Source: Fervidobacterium nodosum Rt17-B1 (GTDB lineage Bacteria > Thermotogota > Thermotogae > Thermotogales > Fervidobacteriaceae). From it: DNA of 64,000 bases. Below are positions 43,974-53,852 of the stretch, one piece after another (the stretch's first letter is position 1; every line of letters starts with the position of its first letter). The position numbers and the translations under genes were made by a program. The stretch spans positions 1,364,001 to 1,428,000 of the forward strand of contig NC_009718.1 of the NCBI RefSeq assembly GCF_000017545.1, read 5' to 3'. The notes beneath the pieces are model-generated. The model was not told the origin of the DNA, searched no databases, and saw nothing but the letters and a program-made list of their open reading frames with translations.

Positions 43974-45782
43974 ATGAAAGAAGCAAAAAGCACTGGAGAT
44001 TTAAGAACGATACTACATTACATGAAAGGTTACACATTTTATTACGTGGTCGCAGTTTTATCCACAGCACTTTCTATATTATTTTCCAGGCTTATCCCTT
44101 TAGTTGTGAAATTTACAATTGACAACATTATTTCTAATAAGAATATAGAATCAAAATTTCTCAGTAGTATTTATTATGAATTCGGCGGTCGAGAGTTTTT
44201 TCTTCGAAATTTGTGGCTCGTTGGTTTAATTGTTGTCGTATTTGCATTTTTTAACAGCTTTTTTTCTTTCTTAAGAGAAAAAATGGCGGGATATACGTCT
44301 GAAAATTTTGCCAAAAAATTAAGGGACGACTTATATAACGTTATTCTAAAAGCGGAATATGGATTTTATTCAAGGTTTCAATCGGGTGATGTTATACAAA
44401 GATGTACATCAGATGTTGAGACGATACGAAGATTTATTGCAGCAGATGCGATAAGTATCTGGAGGATTATTTTTACAATATTTCTTGCTTTGTTTGTTAT
44501 GCTAAAGCTCAATGTGAAAATGACATTAGCTTCATCTGCGATGATTCCTGCATTATTTGGAAGTTCTTTATATTTTTTCGTCAAAGTGAAGAGATATTTC
44601 GAGAAAGTTGATGAGGCGGAAGCGGCAGTTACAACGGTCGTTCAGGAAAATATTACGGGAGTTAGGGTAGTCAAGGCTTTTACGAGAGAAGAATATGAGG
44701 TGAAAAAGTTTTTGGAGAAAAACACTGAGTACAGGAAACTTGATTTAAAATTGCTCAAGTTGTTTGCCAATTTTTGGTCAATTTCTGACTTTTTAGCGTT
44801 TTCACAATTTGTTTTTACTATTATATTTGGAACTTACTTTACTGTAAAAGGAGAAATAACTGTCGGGACTTTGATAGTGTTTACAACATATGTTGGAATG
44901 TTGATGTGGCCTGTTAGAGAGCTTGGGATATTATTATCTAACTTTGGGAAAGTGAAAGTTTCATTAAAGAGAGTCAATGAAATTCTTTCAGAGAAATTGG
45001 AGAATTTAGAGGACGGCAGAGAAATTAAGTTAAATGGTGATATAGAGTTTAGGGACGTTTGGTTTGGGTACAATCCGGAACATCCAGTACTCAAAGGCGT
45101 TTCTTTCAAAATTAGCAAAGGTGAGAAAGTTGCGTTTTTTGGTGGGACTGGATCGGGTAAGTCGACAGTAATTTCGTTGCTTATGAGGTTATATGATTTA
45201 GATAGCGGAAAAATATTAATCGACGGTATAGATATTAGAGAAATACCGAAAAGCGCCCTTAGGAAGAACATAGGCCAGGTTCCACAAGAGGCTTTCGTTT
45301 TTTCAAAAACAGTGAGGGAAAATATAGCTATTACAAAGCCTGATAGCGATATTGAAGAAATCATCCTTTCAGCCAAGCTTGCATCTGTTCATGACGATAT
45401 TGTGAAATTTGAGAGAGGATACGATACCTTGGTAGGTGAAAAAGGGATAACGCTTTCAGGTGGACAGAGGCAGAGGTTAACAATCGCGAGAACTTTGGTA
45501 AATGACTACCCGATTTTAATATTTGATGATTCCATGAGCGCTGTTGATACTGAAACGGAAAGAAAGATACTTGAGGCGATAAGAAAAAGAAGTGAAAACA
45601 CAACAACGATAATCGTGTCACATAGGATTTCAAGTATAAAAGATGCTGATAAGATTATAGTTTTCGAAAATGGTGTGGTAACTGCGATAGGTAATCACGA
45701 AGAATTAGTGAACCATCCAGGGCTTTACCAAAGAGTTTGGAGAATTGAGAATGTACTTAAACTCACGGAAACAGGAGAGTGA
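43974..45782 (+). CDS. Heterodimeric ABC exporter, subunit with degenerate nucleotide site (602 aa)
   Basis: Half transporter: six TM helices (about residues 15-320) and a nucleotide-binding domain (about 345-600). Walker A GGTGSGKST, Q-loop IGQVPQEAFVFS, signature LSGGQRQR, Walker B ILIFDDSMSAVD, switch His in IIVSHRISSI. The catalytic Glu after Walker B is Asp, as in the non-hydrolysing site of TM287-type exporters. It pairs with the next gene (start 6 nt after its stop). ATG at 43974 with GGAGGGAAAGGGT; a start at 43920 would begin inside the terminator. Likely exports drugs, lipids or peptides. Confidence 0.93.
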   Translation: MKEAKSTGDLRTILHYMKGYTFYYVVAVLSTALSILFSRLIPLVVKFTIDNIISNKNIESKFLSSIYYEFGGREFFLRNLWLVGLIVVVFAFFNSFFSFLREKMAGYTSENFAKKLRDDLYNVILKAEYGFYSRFQSGDVIQRCTSDVETIRRFIAADAISIWRIIFTIFLALFVMLKLNVKMTLASSAMIPALFGSSLYFFVKVKRYFEKVDEAEAAVTTVVQENITGVRVVKAFTREEYEVKKFLEKNTEYRKLDLKLLKLFANFWSISDFLAFSQFVFTIIFGTYFTVKGEITVGTLIVFTTYVGMLMWPVRELGILLSNFGKVKVSLKRVNEILSEKLENLEDGREIKLNGDIEFRDVWFGYNPEHPVLKGVSFKISKGEKVAFFGGTGSGKSTVISLLMRLYDLDSGKILIDGIDIREIPKSALRKNIGQVPQEAFVFSKTVRENIAITKPDSDIEEIILSAKLASVHDDIVKFERGYDTLVGEKGITLSGGQRQRLTIARTLVNDYPILIFDDSMSAVDTETERKILEAIRKRSENTTTIIVSHRISSIKDADKIIVFENGVVTAIGNHEELVNHPGLYQRVWRIENVLKLTETGE

Positions 45783-45787
45783 ATAGT

Positions 45788-47584
45788 ATGGAAGAAATTA
45801 TTCAAGAAAGGCAAACCAAGTTTAATCCTAAATTGTGGGCTAAATTTTGGATTTTCTTAAAGGAGTACAAATTTCACTTCATTTTTTTAATAATAATTAT
45901 GATTCTTGTTGGGCTTATCGATGCAACTTATCCATATTTGACTAAATATGCTATAGACAATTTTATTGCCAGAAAAAATTTGAATGGTTTTAGCAAATAC
46001 TTTATTTTGCTCTTAGCAATAGGCTCTTTACAAGCATGTGGAACGTATTTTTTGATAACACTTGCTGGAAAAATAGAAAATGGTTTTGCCTATAATGTTA
46101 GAAATGCGTCATTTAAAAAGCTTCAATCTTTATCGTTATCATTTTTCGATAATACACAAACGGGTTTTCTCATTTCGCGCGTGATGTCTGATGTTCAAAA
46201 AGTCAGTTCAGTTATGTCATGGCAGATAGTTGATGGAGTTTGGGCTATTTCTTCTATGACGTTTATTTTAATTTACTCTTTCTTACTTAGTTGGCAACTT
46301 ACACTTTTCATACTTTTTGCAATTCCATTGATTGCTTTTGTCGGTTGGTATTTCCAAAGAAAAATACTTAAACAATACAGAATTGTCAGAAAGCTTGTTT
46401 CAGAAGTGACGGGTATATACAATGAAGGACTGATGGGTGCAAAAACAGTAAAGGTATTGTCTGTTGAAGATTTGGTATCGAAAGATTTTAAAAAACATAC
46501 AGATGAGCTGAAAAATGCTTCGATAAAAGCTACCATTCTTTCAGGAATGTACACTCCGATAGTTATTTTCATCGGTAATATAGTCACAGCTCTTATTCTT
46601 GTGTACGGAGGAAAGAGAACGTACATAAATGTTTTAAGTATCGGTACTTTGAGTGCAGCTATTTCTTATTCCATCCAATTTTTCGAGCCAATATATCAAC
46701 TTGCAAGAGTATTAGCTGACCTTATATCAGCTCAAGCAGCTGCCGAAAGAGTTCTCGAACTCATCGAAACTGAACCTGAGATATTGGATACCCCTGATGC
46801 CATTGACGTAGACATTCAAGGGGAATTGGTTTTTGATAATGTATCGTTCAAATATTCAAAAGGTGACTGGGTTATTAAATCGTTTAACTTAAAAGTTCGT
46901 AAAGGGGAAACAATCGCTCTTGTAGGTGATACCGGTGCTGGAAAAACAACGATAGTAAATTTAATAGGCAGGTTTTACGAACCAACTCAAGGTACGATAT
47001 ACATAGATGGCGTAGATTACAGAAAAATCAAAATAAAAAAACTGAGAGAAAGCATAGGCTATGTACTTCAAACACCGCATTTATTTAATGGGACTATCGC
47101 TGAGAACATAAGATACGGTAGGCTAGATGCAACAATGGAAGAAATAATAGAAGCGGCAAAATTAGTAAATGCCCATGATTTTATAATGAAATTGGAGAAT
47201 GGGTATGAAACAAACGTTGGTGAAAGCGGTGCGAATTTATCACTCGGTCAAAGACAACTTATTTCACTTGCGAGGGTTGTGATTGCTAATCCGAAGATTT
47301 TAGTATTAGATGAAGCAACAAGCTCTATAGACACATATACGGAACATTTAATACAAGACGCTATTCACAAACTGCTAAAAGGAAGGACAAGCTTTGTCAT
47401 AGCCCACAGATTATCCACTATAAGGAACGCCGATAAGATATTGGTTATTGAAAATGGGGAAATAATAGAAGAAGGTACACATGAACAATTGATGAGGAAA
47501 AAAGGAAAGTATTACAGATTGTATATGAACCAATTTGTACAAGAGAAAGAAAAAGAGATATTGGGAGAGAAAGAGCAGGTTTAG
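45788..47584 (+). CDS. Heterodimeric ABC exporter, catalytically complete subunit (598 aa)
   Basis: Half transporter with six TM helices (about residues 20-325) and a nucleotide-binding domain. Walker A GDTGAGKTT, Q-loop IGYVLQTPHLFN, Walker B ILVLDEATSSID with the catalytic Glu, and switch His in VIAHRLSTI. The signature reads LSLGQRQ instead of LSGGQ, which would weaken the composite site formed with the degenerate partner. This is the asymmetric pattern of the TM287/TM288 type. ATG at 45788 with AGGAG upstream. Confidence 0.93.
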   Translation: MEEIIQERQTKFNPKLWAKFWIFLKEYKFHFIFLIIIMILVGLIDATYPYLTKYAIDNFIARKNLNGFSKYFILLLAIGSLQACGTYFLITLAGKIENGFAYNVRNASFKKLQSLSLSFFDNTQTGFLISRVMSDVQKVSSVMSWQIVDGVWAISSMTFILIYSFLLSWQLTLFILFAIPLIAFVGWYFQRKILKQYRIVRKLVSEVTGIYNEGLMGAKTVKVLSVEDLVSKDFKKHTDELKNASIKATILSGMYTPIVIFIGNIVTALILVYGGKRTYINVLSIGTLSAAISYSIQFFEPIYQLARVLADLISAQAAAERVLELIETEPEILDTPDAIDVDIQGELVFDNVSFKYSKGDWVIKSFNLKVRKGETIALVGDTGAGKTTIVNLIGRFYEPTQGTIYIDGVDYRKIKIKKLRESIGYVLQTPHLFNGTIAENIRYGRLDATMEEIIEAAKLVNAHDFIMKLENGYETNVGESGANLSLGQRQLISLARVVIANPKILVLDEATSSIDTYTEHLIQDAIHKLLKGRTSFVIAHRLSTIRNADKILVIENGEIIEEGTHEQLMRKKGKYYRLYMNQFVQEKEKEILGEKEQV

Positions 47585-47777
47585 AGTTGACAATTATAAT
47601 ACAAAATTTGATATCTTAGCTTATTATAAGTTATAATTTATTGATTTCTTCGTTATGCTAATTTATGTTCGTTTGTATTGATATTTAAGTACCATAAAAT
47701 AGATAGTATAATTAAATGTGGATAAAATCCTATTTTGCGGTATCAAACTTAAATCTAACAATAGGGAGGCGGTTGCC

Positions 47778-48839
47778 TTGGGGACAAATACGATGAATAC
47801 TATGAAAGCTATTATGAAAGAAAAAGCCGGTCCAGGATTGGTGTTAAAAGAAGTTAAAAGGCCAGATGTAAACGATCTTGGTCCACGCGATGTTTTGGTT
47901 AAAGTTCGAAGAGCTTCAATTTGTGGTACGGATGTACACATATATAAATGGGATGAGTGGTCACAATCAAGAATTATTCCTCCACTAATAACAGGGCATG
48001 AAATGGCAGGAGAAGTTGTCGCTGTTGGTAGTGCTGTTACAAGAGTAAATATTGGAGATTTAGTCGCAGCGGAAACTCACATACCTTGCGAAAGTTGTTA
48101 TCAATGCAAAACTGGTAGAATGCATGTTTGTAAAAATTTGAAAATATTAGGTGTTGATACAAATGGTATATTTGCAGAATATGCAATTATTCCCGAAAGT
48201 GTTTTGTGGAGATTTTCTTCCGAGATTCCTCTTGACTTCGCATCTGTTATGGAACCATTCGGAAATGCTATTCATACCGCATCTGTAACTAATTTACTTG
48301 GGAAGAACGTCCTTATAACCGGTGCAGGTCCGATAGGTCTTATGGCAATTCAAGTGGCTAAAGTTGCCGGCGCAAGCACAGTAATTGTGTCCGAAGTCGA
48401 TCCAATGAGAATTAAAATGGCTCAGGAAAATGGGGCGGATGTAATTATAAATCCCGCGGAAAAAGATTTAGTGAAGGAAGTTTACAAAATTCTTGATGAT
48501 GGTGTTGACGTGCTTCTTGAAATGAGCGGTAACAGAAAAGCATTTGAAGATGGATTAAAATGTGTTACGATGGGTGGCGAAGTTTCCGTTCTTGGTATAT
48601 TTGGTGGAAAAATAGATATAAACTTAGACTCTCTTATCACAATGAGGGGATTAACTGTATATGGTATCACAGGAAGAAGAATGTTTGAAACTTGGAGAAT
48701 TGCGGATGAATTACTTAGGACGAAGAAGGTTGACCTTTCAAAGGTTGTTACCCACGTTATCCCGTTTGAGCAATGGGAAAAGGGATTTGAATTGATGTTG
48801 AATAAACAATGTGGAAAGGTTGTTCTAAATCTTGATTAA
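47778..48839 (+). CDS. tdh: L-threonine 3-dehydrogenase (353 aa)
   Basis: Zinc alcohol dehydrogenase-type enzyme oxidising threonine to 2-amino-3-ketobutyrate with NAD. Catalytic zinc ligands in SICGTDVHIYKWDEWSQ and TGHEMAGEV, structural zinc cysteines in CESCYQCKTGRMHVC, NAD loop ITGAGPIGLMAIQVAK, and MEPFGNAIHTA. TTG at 47778 is preferred because GGGAGGCGG lies 5 nt upstream; ATG codons at 47793 and 47802 are alternatives. Followed 36 nt later by kbl, which handles its product. Confidence 0.94.
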   Translation: MGTNTMNTMKAIMKEKAGPGLVLKEVKRPDVNDLGPRDVLVKVRRASICGTDVHIYKWDEWSQSRIIPPLITGHEMAGEVVAVGSAVTRVNIGDLVAAETHIPCESCYQCKTGRMHVCKNLKILGVDTNGIFAEYAIIPESVLWRFSSEIPLDFASVMEPFGNAIHTASVTNLLGKNVLITGAGPIGLMAIQVAKVAGASTVIVSEVDPMRIKMAQENGADVIINPAEKDLVKEVYKILDDGVDVLLEMSGNRKAFEDGLKCVTMGGEVSVLGIFGGKIDINLDSLITMRGLTVYGITGRRMFETWRIADELLRTKKVDLSKVVTHVIPFEQWEKGFELMLNKQCGKVVLNLD

Positions 48840-48875
48840 ACTTGATTAAATTTATCAGTTGGGAGGTGAACAAAG

Positions 48876-50063
48876 ATGTTTAATTATAAAATTTTAGAAG
48901 ATGAAATGGAAAATTTGAAAAATGAAGGTCTGTATATTAACATTAGGACACTTGAATCACCACAGGGAGCATGGATAGTTGTTAATGGTAAAAGGGTACT
49001 TAACTTGTGTTCAAATAATTATCTTGGTTTTGCAAGCGATGAAAGATTAAAACAAGCTGCAAAAAAAGCTATTGATGAATGGGGCGTCGGTCCAGGAGCA
49101 GTTAGAACAATTGCAGGTACAATGAAAATCCACGAAGAACTTGAAAAAGCGCTAGCGGAATTTAAAGGAGCAGATGCGACGATATTCCTACAATCCGGTT
49201 TTATAGCGAACCAAGCAGCTATACCAACGGTGTTTGGCGATGAGAACGATGCAATTATTTCAGATGAACTGAACCACGCAAGTATAATTGATGGTGTTAG
49301 GCTCTCAAAAGCCAAAAGGTACGTTTATAAGCACAACGATATGAATGAACTTGAGGCAAGGTTGAAAGAGGCAAGAGATGTTCAAAAGGCAAGAAGAATA
49401 TTGATAATAACTGATGGTGTTTTCAGTATGGATGGTGATATTGCCCCGCTTCCAGAAATCGTTGAACTTGCCGAAAAATACGAAGCGGCAGTTATGGTTG
49501 ACGACGCGCATGGCGAAGGGGTATTAGGTAGAGGAGGAAGAGGTATAGTCGATCATTTCGGATTACATGGAAGGGTGGACATGGAAATTGGTACGCTTTC
49601 AAAAGCGTTTGGTGTGCTTGGTGGATATATTGCAGGTAAAGAAACACTCATAAGGTACTTAAAACAGAAAGCGAGACCATTTTTGTTCAGTACAGGATTG
49701 ACACCAGCGGATGTTGCGGCATGTCTCGAGGCAGTAAAGATACTCCAAGAAAGTGATGAGAGAGTTAAAAGATTGTGGGATAATGCAAATTACTTTAAGA
49801 GTGAGATGAAAAAACTTGGGTTTGACCTAGGCGTAAGTCAGACACCTATTACTCCCGTTATGTTGTACGATGCCAAAGTTGCGAGTCAATTTAGTAGAGA
49901 ACTATTCGAAGAGGGAATATTCGCACAATCGATAGGTTATCCAACAGTACCGAAAGGTAAAGCAAGGATAAGAGTAATGATAAGCGCGGTACATACAAAG
50001 GAAGATTTGGACTTCGCTCTCGATAAATTTGAAAAAGTTGGAAAGAAATTTGCGATTATTTAA
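48876..50063 (+). CDS. kbl: Glycine C-acetyltransferase / 2-amino-3-ketobutyrate CoA ligase (395 aa)
   Basis: PLP enzyme splitting 2-amino-3-ketobutyrate with CoA into glycine and acetyl-CoA, completing threonine breakdown with tdh. Alpha-oxoamine synthase features: [58 protein letters not shown] and the PLP lysine in [16 protein letters not shown] at 48876 with GGGAGGTG. Ends at a strong terminator. Confidence 0.93.
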   Translation: MFNYKILEDEMENLKNEGLYINIRTLESPQGAWIVVNGKRVLNLCSNNYLGFASDERLKQAAKKAIDEWGVGPGAVRTIAGTMKIHEELEKALAEFKGADATIFLQSGFIANQAAIPTVFGDENDAIISDELNHASIIDGVRLSKAKRYVYKHNDMNELEARLKEARDVQKARRILIITDGVFSMDGDIAPLPEIVELAEKYEAAVMVDDAHGEGVLGRGGRGIVDHFGLHGRVDMEIGTLSKAFGVLGGYIAGKETLIRYLKQKARPFLFSTGLTPADVAACLEAVKILQESDERVKRLWDNANYFKSEMKKLGFDLGVSQTPITPVMLYDAKVASQFSRELFEEGIFAQSIGYPTVPKGKARIRVMISAVHTKEDLDFALDKFEKVGKKFAII

Positions 50064-50070
50064 AACCTCA

Positions 50071-50108
50071 AATCAGCAGTTGGTTCCTTACCAACTGCTG
50101 ATTTTTTT
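50071..50108 (+). terminator. Terminator of the tdh-kbl operon
   Basis: AATCAGCAGTTGGT (50071-50084) pairs over 14 bp with ACCAACTGCTGATT (50090-50103), loop TCCTT, followed by a T run. Confidence 0.92.
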
Positions 50109-50129
50109 GATTTTTAGGGAGTGAAAAAA

Positions 50130-51347
50130 ATGGATATTGTCACATACCCCAAAGGAAGTGTTCTGTATGATTACGATGAAATACCTCGAAAATTTTACTA
50201 TCTTCTAGAAGGAGAGGTTTCTGTTAAAGTTCACAAAAAAGAAGTAAACCTAAACAGTGGAACGTTTGGCGAATGGTCTTGGTTTTCTATGCTTTCAGAA
50301 GAAAAAATTACAGTATCTTCTCCCGAAGCGATGTTTTATGTTTTTGAACCGCAAGAGGTATTTCAATCAAAAGAATACTTAAAAATTCTAAAAAGCGCGA
50401 TATCATCAATCTCAAAGAGATTATTGATAGCCGATTCGGAACTTGCTGAATGTCAGAAATTGCCAGAATATGTTGGACCTGACAGACTTAGATATTTTAA
50501 AAGAGTACATCCAAATTCATATAAATTGGACGATAAAGTATTTCAAGATGTTTTAAGTGCAAAAAGATTTTACGCAGGCGGATACTATAAAGAAGCATTT
50601 GATGTACTTGTTAAAATTCTTCCAGAAGTTGTTTCGGAAGATTTGAAAAAAGAAATCATGGTTTTGTACACATTACTTAGCGTGATATTAGATCCCGAGC
50701 ATGCTGAACTTCATTTCAGAAGATTAAATCCCAAAGATTACGCTGAACATCTTTCGTACTTTTATTTACACACATTTTTAAGAGGTGGGCAAAATCAGGA
50801 TATACTAGAAATGTTTATGAAAGCTGGTTTGTATATACCTCCGTACACTATAGTTACACTTGAGGGAGATGTAGCACAAGAGGGGTATTTGGTCGTAAAA
50901 GGCTACTTAAAAGCTGTGAAACTTTACGAGAACAAAGAAGTTCTTTTATCAATTGTTCAACCTGGAGAATTTGTTGGAGAAGGCGCGCTTTTAGATACAA
51001 AAACACGTATGGTAACGCTTTACTCGATATCCCCAGCTTCGATTATACCTATAAACTGTGAAAGTATAGAAAAGTCACTTCAAACGAATCCTAATTTCAT
51101 ACTCAGAATATGCAAATCTCAACTGAAAAGAATAAAACAGGTGAAGAGCTTAATCAAAATTAAAAACATACCTAATCCTATTAAACGCATAGATTGGGCA
51201 ATAAGTTATTTTCAGGAATTATTTTCCAAGGTAAAAATAACCGCAAAAGACATATCGAATTTAATCGATGTTAACGTTGAGCATGTTATCGAAGAGCTAA
51301 AGAGGAAAGGTTTTAGAATAACATTGGATGGAAGTATTGAAAAATGA
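50130..51347 (+). CDS. Protein with two cyclic-nucleotide-binding-type domains and a C-terminal HTH-like end (405 aa)
   Basis: A first cNMP-fold domain (about residues 1-95; YYLLEGEVSVKVHKKEV), a helical middle (about 120-240; AKRFYAGGYYKEAFDVLVKIL looks TPR-like), a second cNMP fold (about 245-335; GYLVVKGYLKAVK, IVQPGEFVGEGALLDTKTRMVT) and a short Crp-like HTH (about 360-405; ITAKDISNLIDVNVEHVIEELKRKGF). It lacks the Arg of true cAMP-binding PRAAL motifs in the first domain. Probably a regulator or signal integrator; the ligand is unknown. ATG at 50130 with AGGGAG. Confidence 0.75.
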   Translation: MDIVTYPKGSVLYDYDEIPRKFYYLLEGEVSVKVHKKEVNLNSGTFGEWSWFSMLSEEKITVSSPEAMFYVFEPQEVFQSKEYLKILKSAISSISKRLLIADSELAECQKLPEYVGPDRLRYFKRVHPNSYKLDDKVFQDVLSAKRFYAGGYYKEAFDVLVKILPEVVSEDLKKEIMVLYTLLSVILDPEHAELHFRRLNPKDYAEHLSYFYLHTFLRGGQNQDILEMFMKAGLYIPPYTIVTLEGDVAQEGYLVVKGYLKAVKLYENKEVLLSIVQPGEFVGEGALLDTKTRMVTLYSISPASIIPINCESIEKSLQTNPNFILRICKSQLKRIKQVKSLIKIKNIPNPIKRIDWAISYFQELFSKVKITAKDISNLIDVNVEHVIEELKRKGFRITLDGSIEK

Positions 51348-51378
51348 AAAAGATGAGCAAGTGAGGTGTGAGGTAACT

Positions 51379-52536
51379 GTGGAAAAATTCTTTAAACTCA
51401 TAAAGAATGCTTGTATATACGCGCCGGAATATATCGGAAAACGTGATATATTGATTGCTGGGAAAACGATAATTACAATTGAAGAAAATATAAATTTTCC
51501 ATTGTTTGATTTAGAAATTTATGATGCCACAGGTTTAATAGCAATTCCCGGATTGATAGATCCGCATGTGCATATAACAGGTGGAGGGGGGGAAGGTGGT
51601 TTTTCAACAAGAACGCCTGAACTTAGGATTTCGGATTGTATAAAGAATGGTGTTACGACGGCTATTGGATGCCTTGGCACAGATGGAATAACAAGGAGTT
51701 TGGAAAATTTATACGCAAAGGCAAAAGCTATGGAAGAAATTGGTATAAGCACCTACATATACACAGGATCTTACAGCGTTCCACCAGTTACGTTCACTGG
51801 AAGCATTCAAAAAGACATAATTTTGATAGATAAAGTTATAGGTGTTGGAGAGATAGCCATCTCAGATCATAGGTCCTCGCAACCGACTTTTGAAGAAATA
51901 GTAAAGATCGTTGCTGATGCAAGAGTTGGTGGAATGATTGCTAAAAAACCAGGAATTGTCAATTTCCATGTTGGTAATGGTGAAAGAGGTATTGAGATTT
52001 TATTTGAGATAGTTAAAAGAACGGAAATTCCAATAAAACACATTTACCCAACGCATATCTCAAGGGGTAAGAAATTGTTCGAGCAAGGTCTAGAATTTGC
52101 TAAATTGGGAGGAGTGATTGATTTAACAGCACTACAACCTGAAGAAAATAGCGAATTTGGTTTCAACACAGTAGATGCTATTATTCAATCTTTTGATAAT
52201 AACTTAATCGAAAATGTAACTATCTCTTCGGATGGACAAGGTAGTTTACCAAAGTTTGATAAAAATGGCAATTTTGTGGGTTTAGGAGTGGGAAGTGTCG
52301 GAGCTTTGTTGTACACAATCAAAAAAGTTGTTGAAAGAGGTATAAAACTTGACGAAACATTAAAAATTGCAACGGTGAATACTGCCAAAGTTTTCAATTT
52401 TAGCAAAAAAGGTAGAATAGCAAAAGATTTCGATGCTGATATAGTTTTTCTCAGAGATTGGGAAGTTGTTTCCGTTATATCTCGGGGTGAATTTCTTATG
52501 AAAGATGGTATTTTAAAGCCTATCAATTTTGAATAA
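51379..52536 (+). CDS. iadA: Beta-aspartyl (isoaspartyl) dipeptidase (385 aa)
   Basis: Amidohydrolase removing isoaspartyl residues from dipeptides, useful in a thermophile where Asn and Asp isomerise. Metal motif LIDPHVHITGGGGEGG, GVTTAIGCLGTDG, TGSYSVPPVTFTGS, GEIAISDHRSS, NFHVGNGERG, IYPTHISR and ISSDGQGSLP. The preferred start is the GTG at 51379, 5 nt behind GAGGT, which gives the usual length; a start at 51328 would overlap the previous gene. No signal peptide. Confidence 0.92.
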   Translation: MEKFFKLIKNACIYAPEYIGKRDILIAGKTIITIEENINFPLFDLEIYDATGLIAIPGLIDPHVHITGGGGEGGFSTRTPELRISDCIKNGVTTAIGCLGTDGITRSLENLYAKAKAMEEIGISTYIYTGSYSVPPVTFTGSIQKDIILIDKVIGVGEIAISDHRSSQPTFEEIVKIVADARVGGMIAKKPGIVNFHVGNGERGIEILFEIVKRTEIPIKHIYPTHISRGKKLFEQGLEFAKLGGVIDLTALQPEENSEFGFNTVDAIIQSFDNNLIENVTISSDGQGSLPKFDKNGNFVGLGVGSVGALLYTIKKVVERGIKLDETLKIATVNTAKVFNFSKKGRIAKDFDADIVFLRDWEVVSVISRGEFLMKDGILKPINFE

Positions 52537-52592
52537 ATATAAATGACAATTTATAGCTATATTATCCTTTACTTTATTCTGCTATTTATCAG

Positions 52593-52620
52593 TTGAAAAA
52601 GTTTTAGGTAAGAGTATACT
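52593..52620 (+). promoter_or_regulatory. Promoter of the second oadB operon
   Basis: TTGAAA (52593-52598), 16-bp spacer, TATACT (52615-52620), 53 nt before the TTG start of the OadB gene. Confidence 0.6.
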
Positions 52621-52673
52621 ATAAAATTGAAAGACAAGTTAAAAGTTAAATAATAGAATATGGAGGGATTGGT

Positions 52674-53825
52674 TTGCTAGAACAATTCTTATTGTTTTTT
52701 CAGAAAATGGCATTCTCTCAGATGACTTTTGGTAATATCTTTATGCTTCTTATAGCTGGTGTTTTGATTTATGTGGCTGTCAAAAAAGATGCTGAACCGC
52801 TTTTGCTTATACCAATCGCATTTGGAATAGTTCTTTCGAACATCCCACCACTTGCGACGGGCATATTAAATCCTCCGCAAACTTTCCCAGATGGGAGATT
52901 TATACCTGGTGGATTTATGTATTACATAAAAAAAGGACTAGATTGGGGTGTTTACCCACCTCTTATATTTTTAGGAATAGGCGCTCTTACTGACTTTTCT
53001 TTCATGATATCCTATCCGATAACCATATTTCTTGGTGGTGCTGCTCAAATCGGTATATTTGTGACATTCATACTCGCAAGAGCATTTGGATTTACTTTTA
53101 AACAGGCTGCATCCATTGGTATAATCGGAGGAGCGGATGGTCCTACATCGATATATGTTGCAACAAAGTTTGCGCCAGAATTACTTTCTATAATAGCTAT
53201 CGCCGCGTATTCTTATATAGCTTTAATTCCTATTTTACAACCACCGGTGTCTAAGTTGCTTACAACGAAAAAAGAAAGGTTGATTCGCATGAAACCACCA
53301 AGAAAGGTTTCTAAAACGGAAAAGATATTGTTTTCACTTATAACAACCCTTGTAACAGCATTACTCGTTCCTCAATCTTTAACACTTGTTGGGCCTCTTA
53401 TGTTTGGTAATCTTCTTAGAGAAGTTGGTAATGTCAAAAGACTTGTTGAAGCGGCAAGCAAGTATATATTAGACACAACGACAATACTTCTTTGTTTGTC
53501 AGTGGGTGCATCTGCAAGAGCTGATATATTCTTAAAACCTCAATCTCTTCTGGTCTTTGGAATGGGAGCTTTTGCGTTTGTTTCCGCTCTTGCTTCAGGG
53601 ATACTGTTTGCAAAATTAATGAATTTATTTATGAAAGATAAAATAAACCCATTAATTGGCGCTGCTGGAGTTTCAGCTGTTCCCGATAGTGCAAGAGTTG
53701 CTCAGAAAATTGCTCAAGAAGAAGATCCAACAAACTTCATACTTATGCATGCGATGTCTCCAAACGTAGCCGGAGTTATTGGATCAGCAGTTGCTGCAGG
53801 CGTCTTTTTAGCAATATTTGGATAG
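52674..53825 (+). CDS. Sodium ion-translocating decarboxylase beta subunit, copy 2 (383 aa)
   Basis: Second OadB/MmdB-type Na+ pump subunit. Signatures: IGIIGGADGPTSIYVATKF, LTTKKERLIRMKPP, GPLMFGNLLREVG, VPDSARVAQKIAQEEDPTNFILMHAMSPNVAGVIGSAVAAGV. It keeps the SARV...N-V-A-G-V-I-G-S pattern more closely than copy 1. TTG start with GGAGGGATTGGT upstream. It precedes ferredoxin-type genes, not the methylmalonyl-CoA decarboxylase genes (59606-62019), although it is the nearest candidate to serve them. Confidence 0.93.
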   Translation: MLEQFLLFFQKMAFSQMTFGNIFMLLIAGVLIYVAVKKDAEPLLLIPIAFGIVLSNIPPLATGILNPPQTFPDGRFIPGGFMYYIKKGLDWGVYPPLIFLGIGALTDFSFMISYPITIFLGGAAQIGIFVTFILARAFGFTFKQAASIGIIGGADGPTSIYVATKFAPELLSIIAIAAYSYIALIPILQPPVSKLLTTKKERLIRMKPPRKVSKTEKILFSLITTLVTALLVPQSLTLVGPLMFGNLLREVGNVKRLVEAASKYILDTTTILLCLSVGASARADIFLKPQSLLVFGMGAFAFVSALASGILFAKLMNLFMKDKINPLIGAAGVSAVPDSARVAQKIAQEEDPTNFILMHAMSPNVAGVIGSAVAAGVFLAIFG

Positions 53826-53852
53826 TAAAAATTATTTAAAGGAGGTTGAACC

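Noticed and set aside
47585-47777. Clear promoter for tdh-kbl
   Set aside because: A TATAAT (near 47707) and TTGATA-type hexamers are present but at 23-bp or otherwise poor spacing, so no promoter is called.
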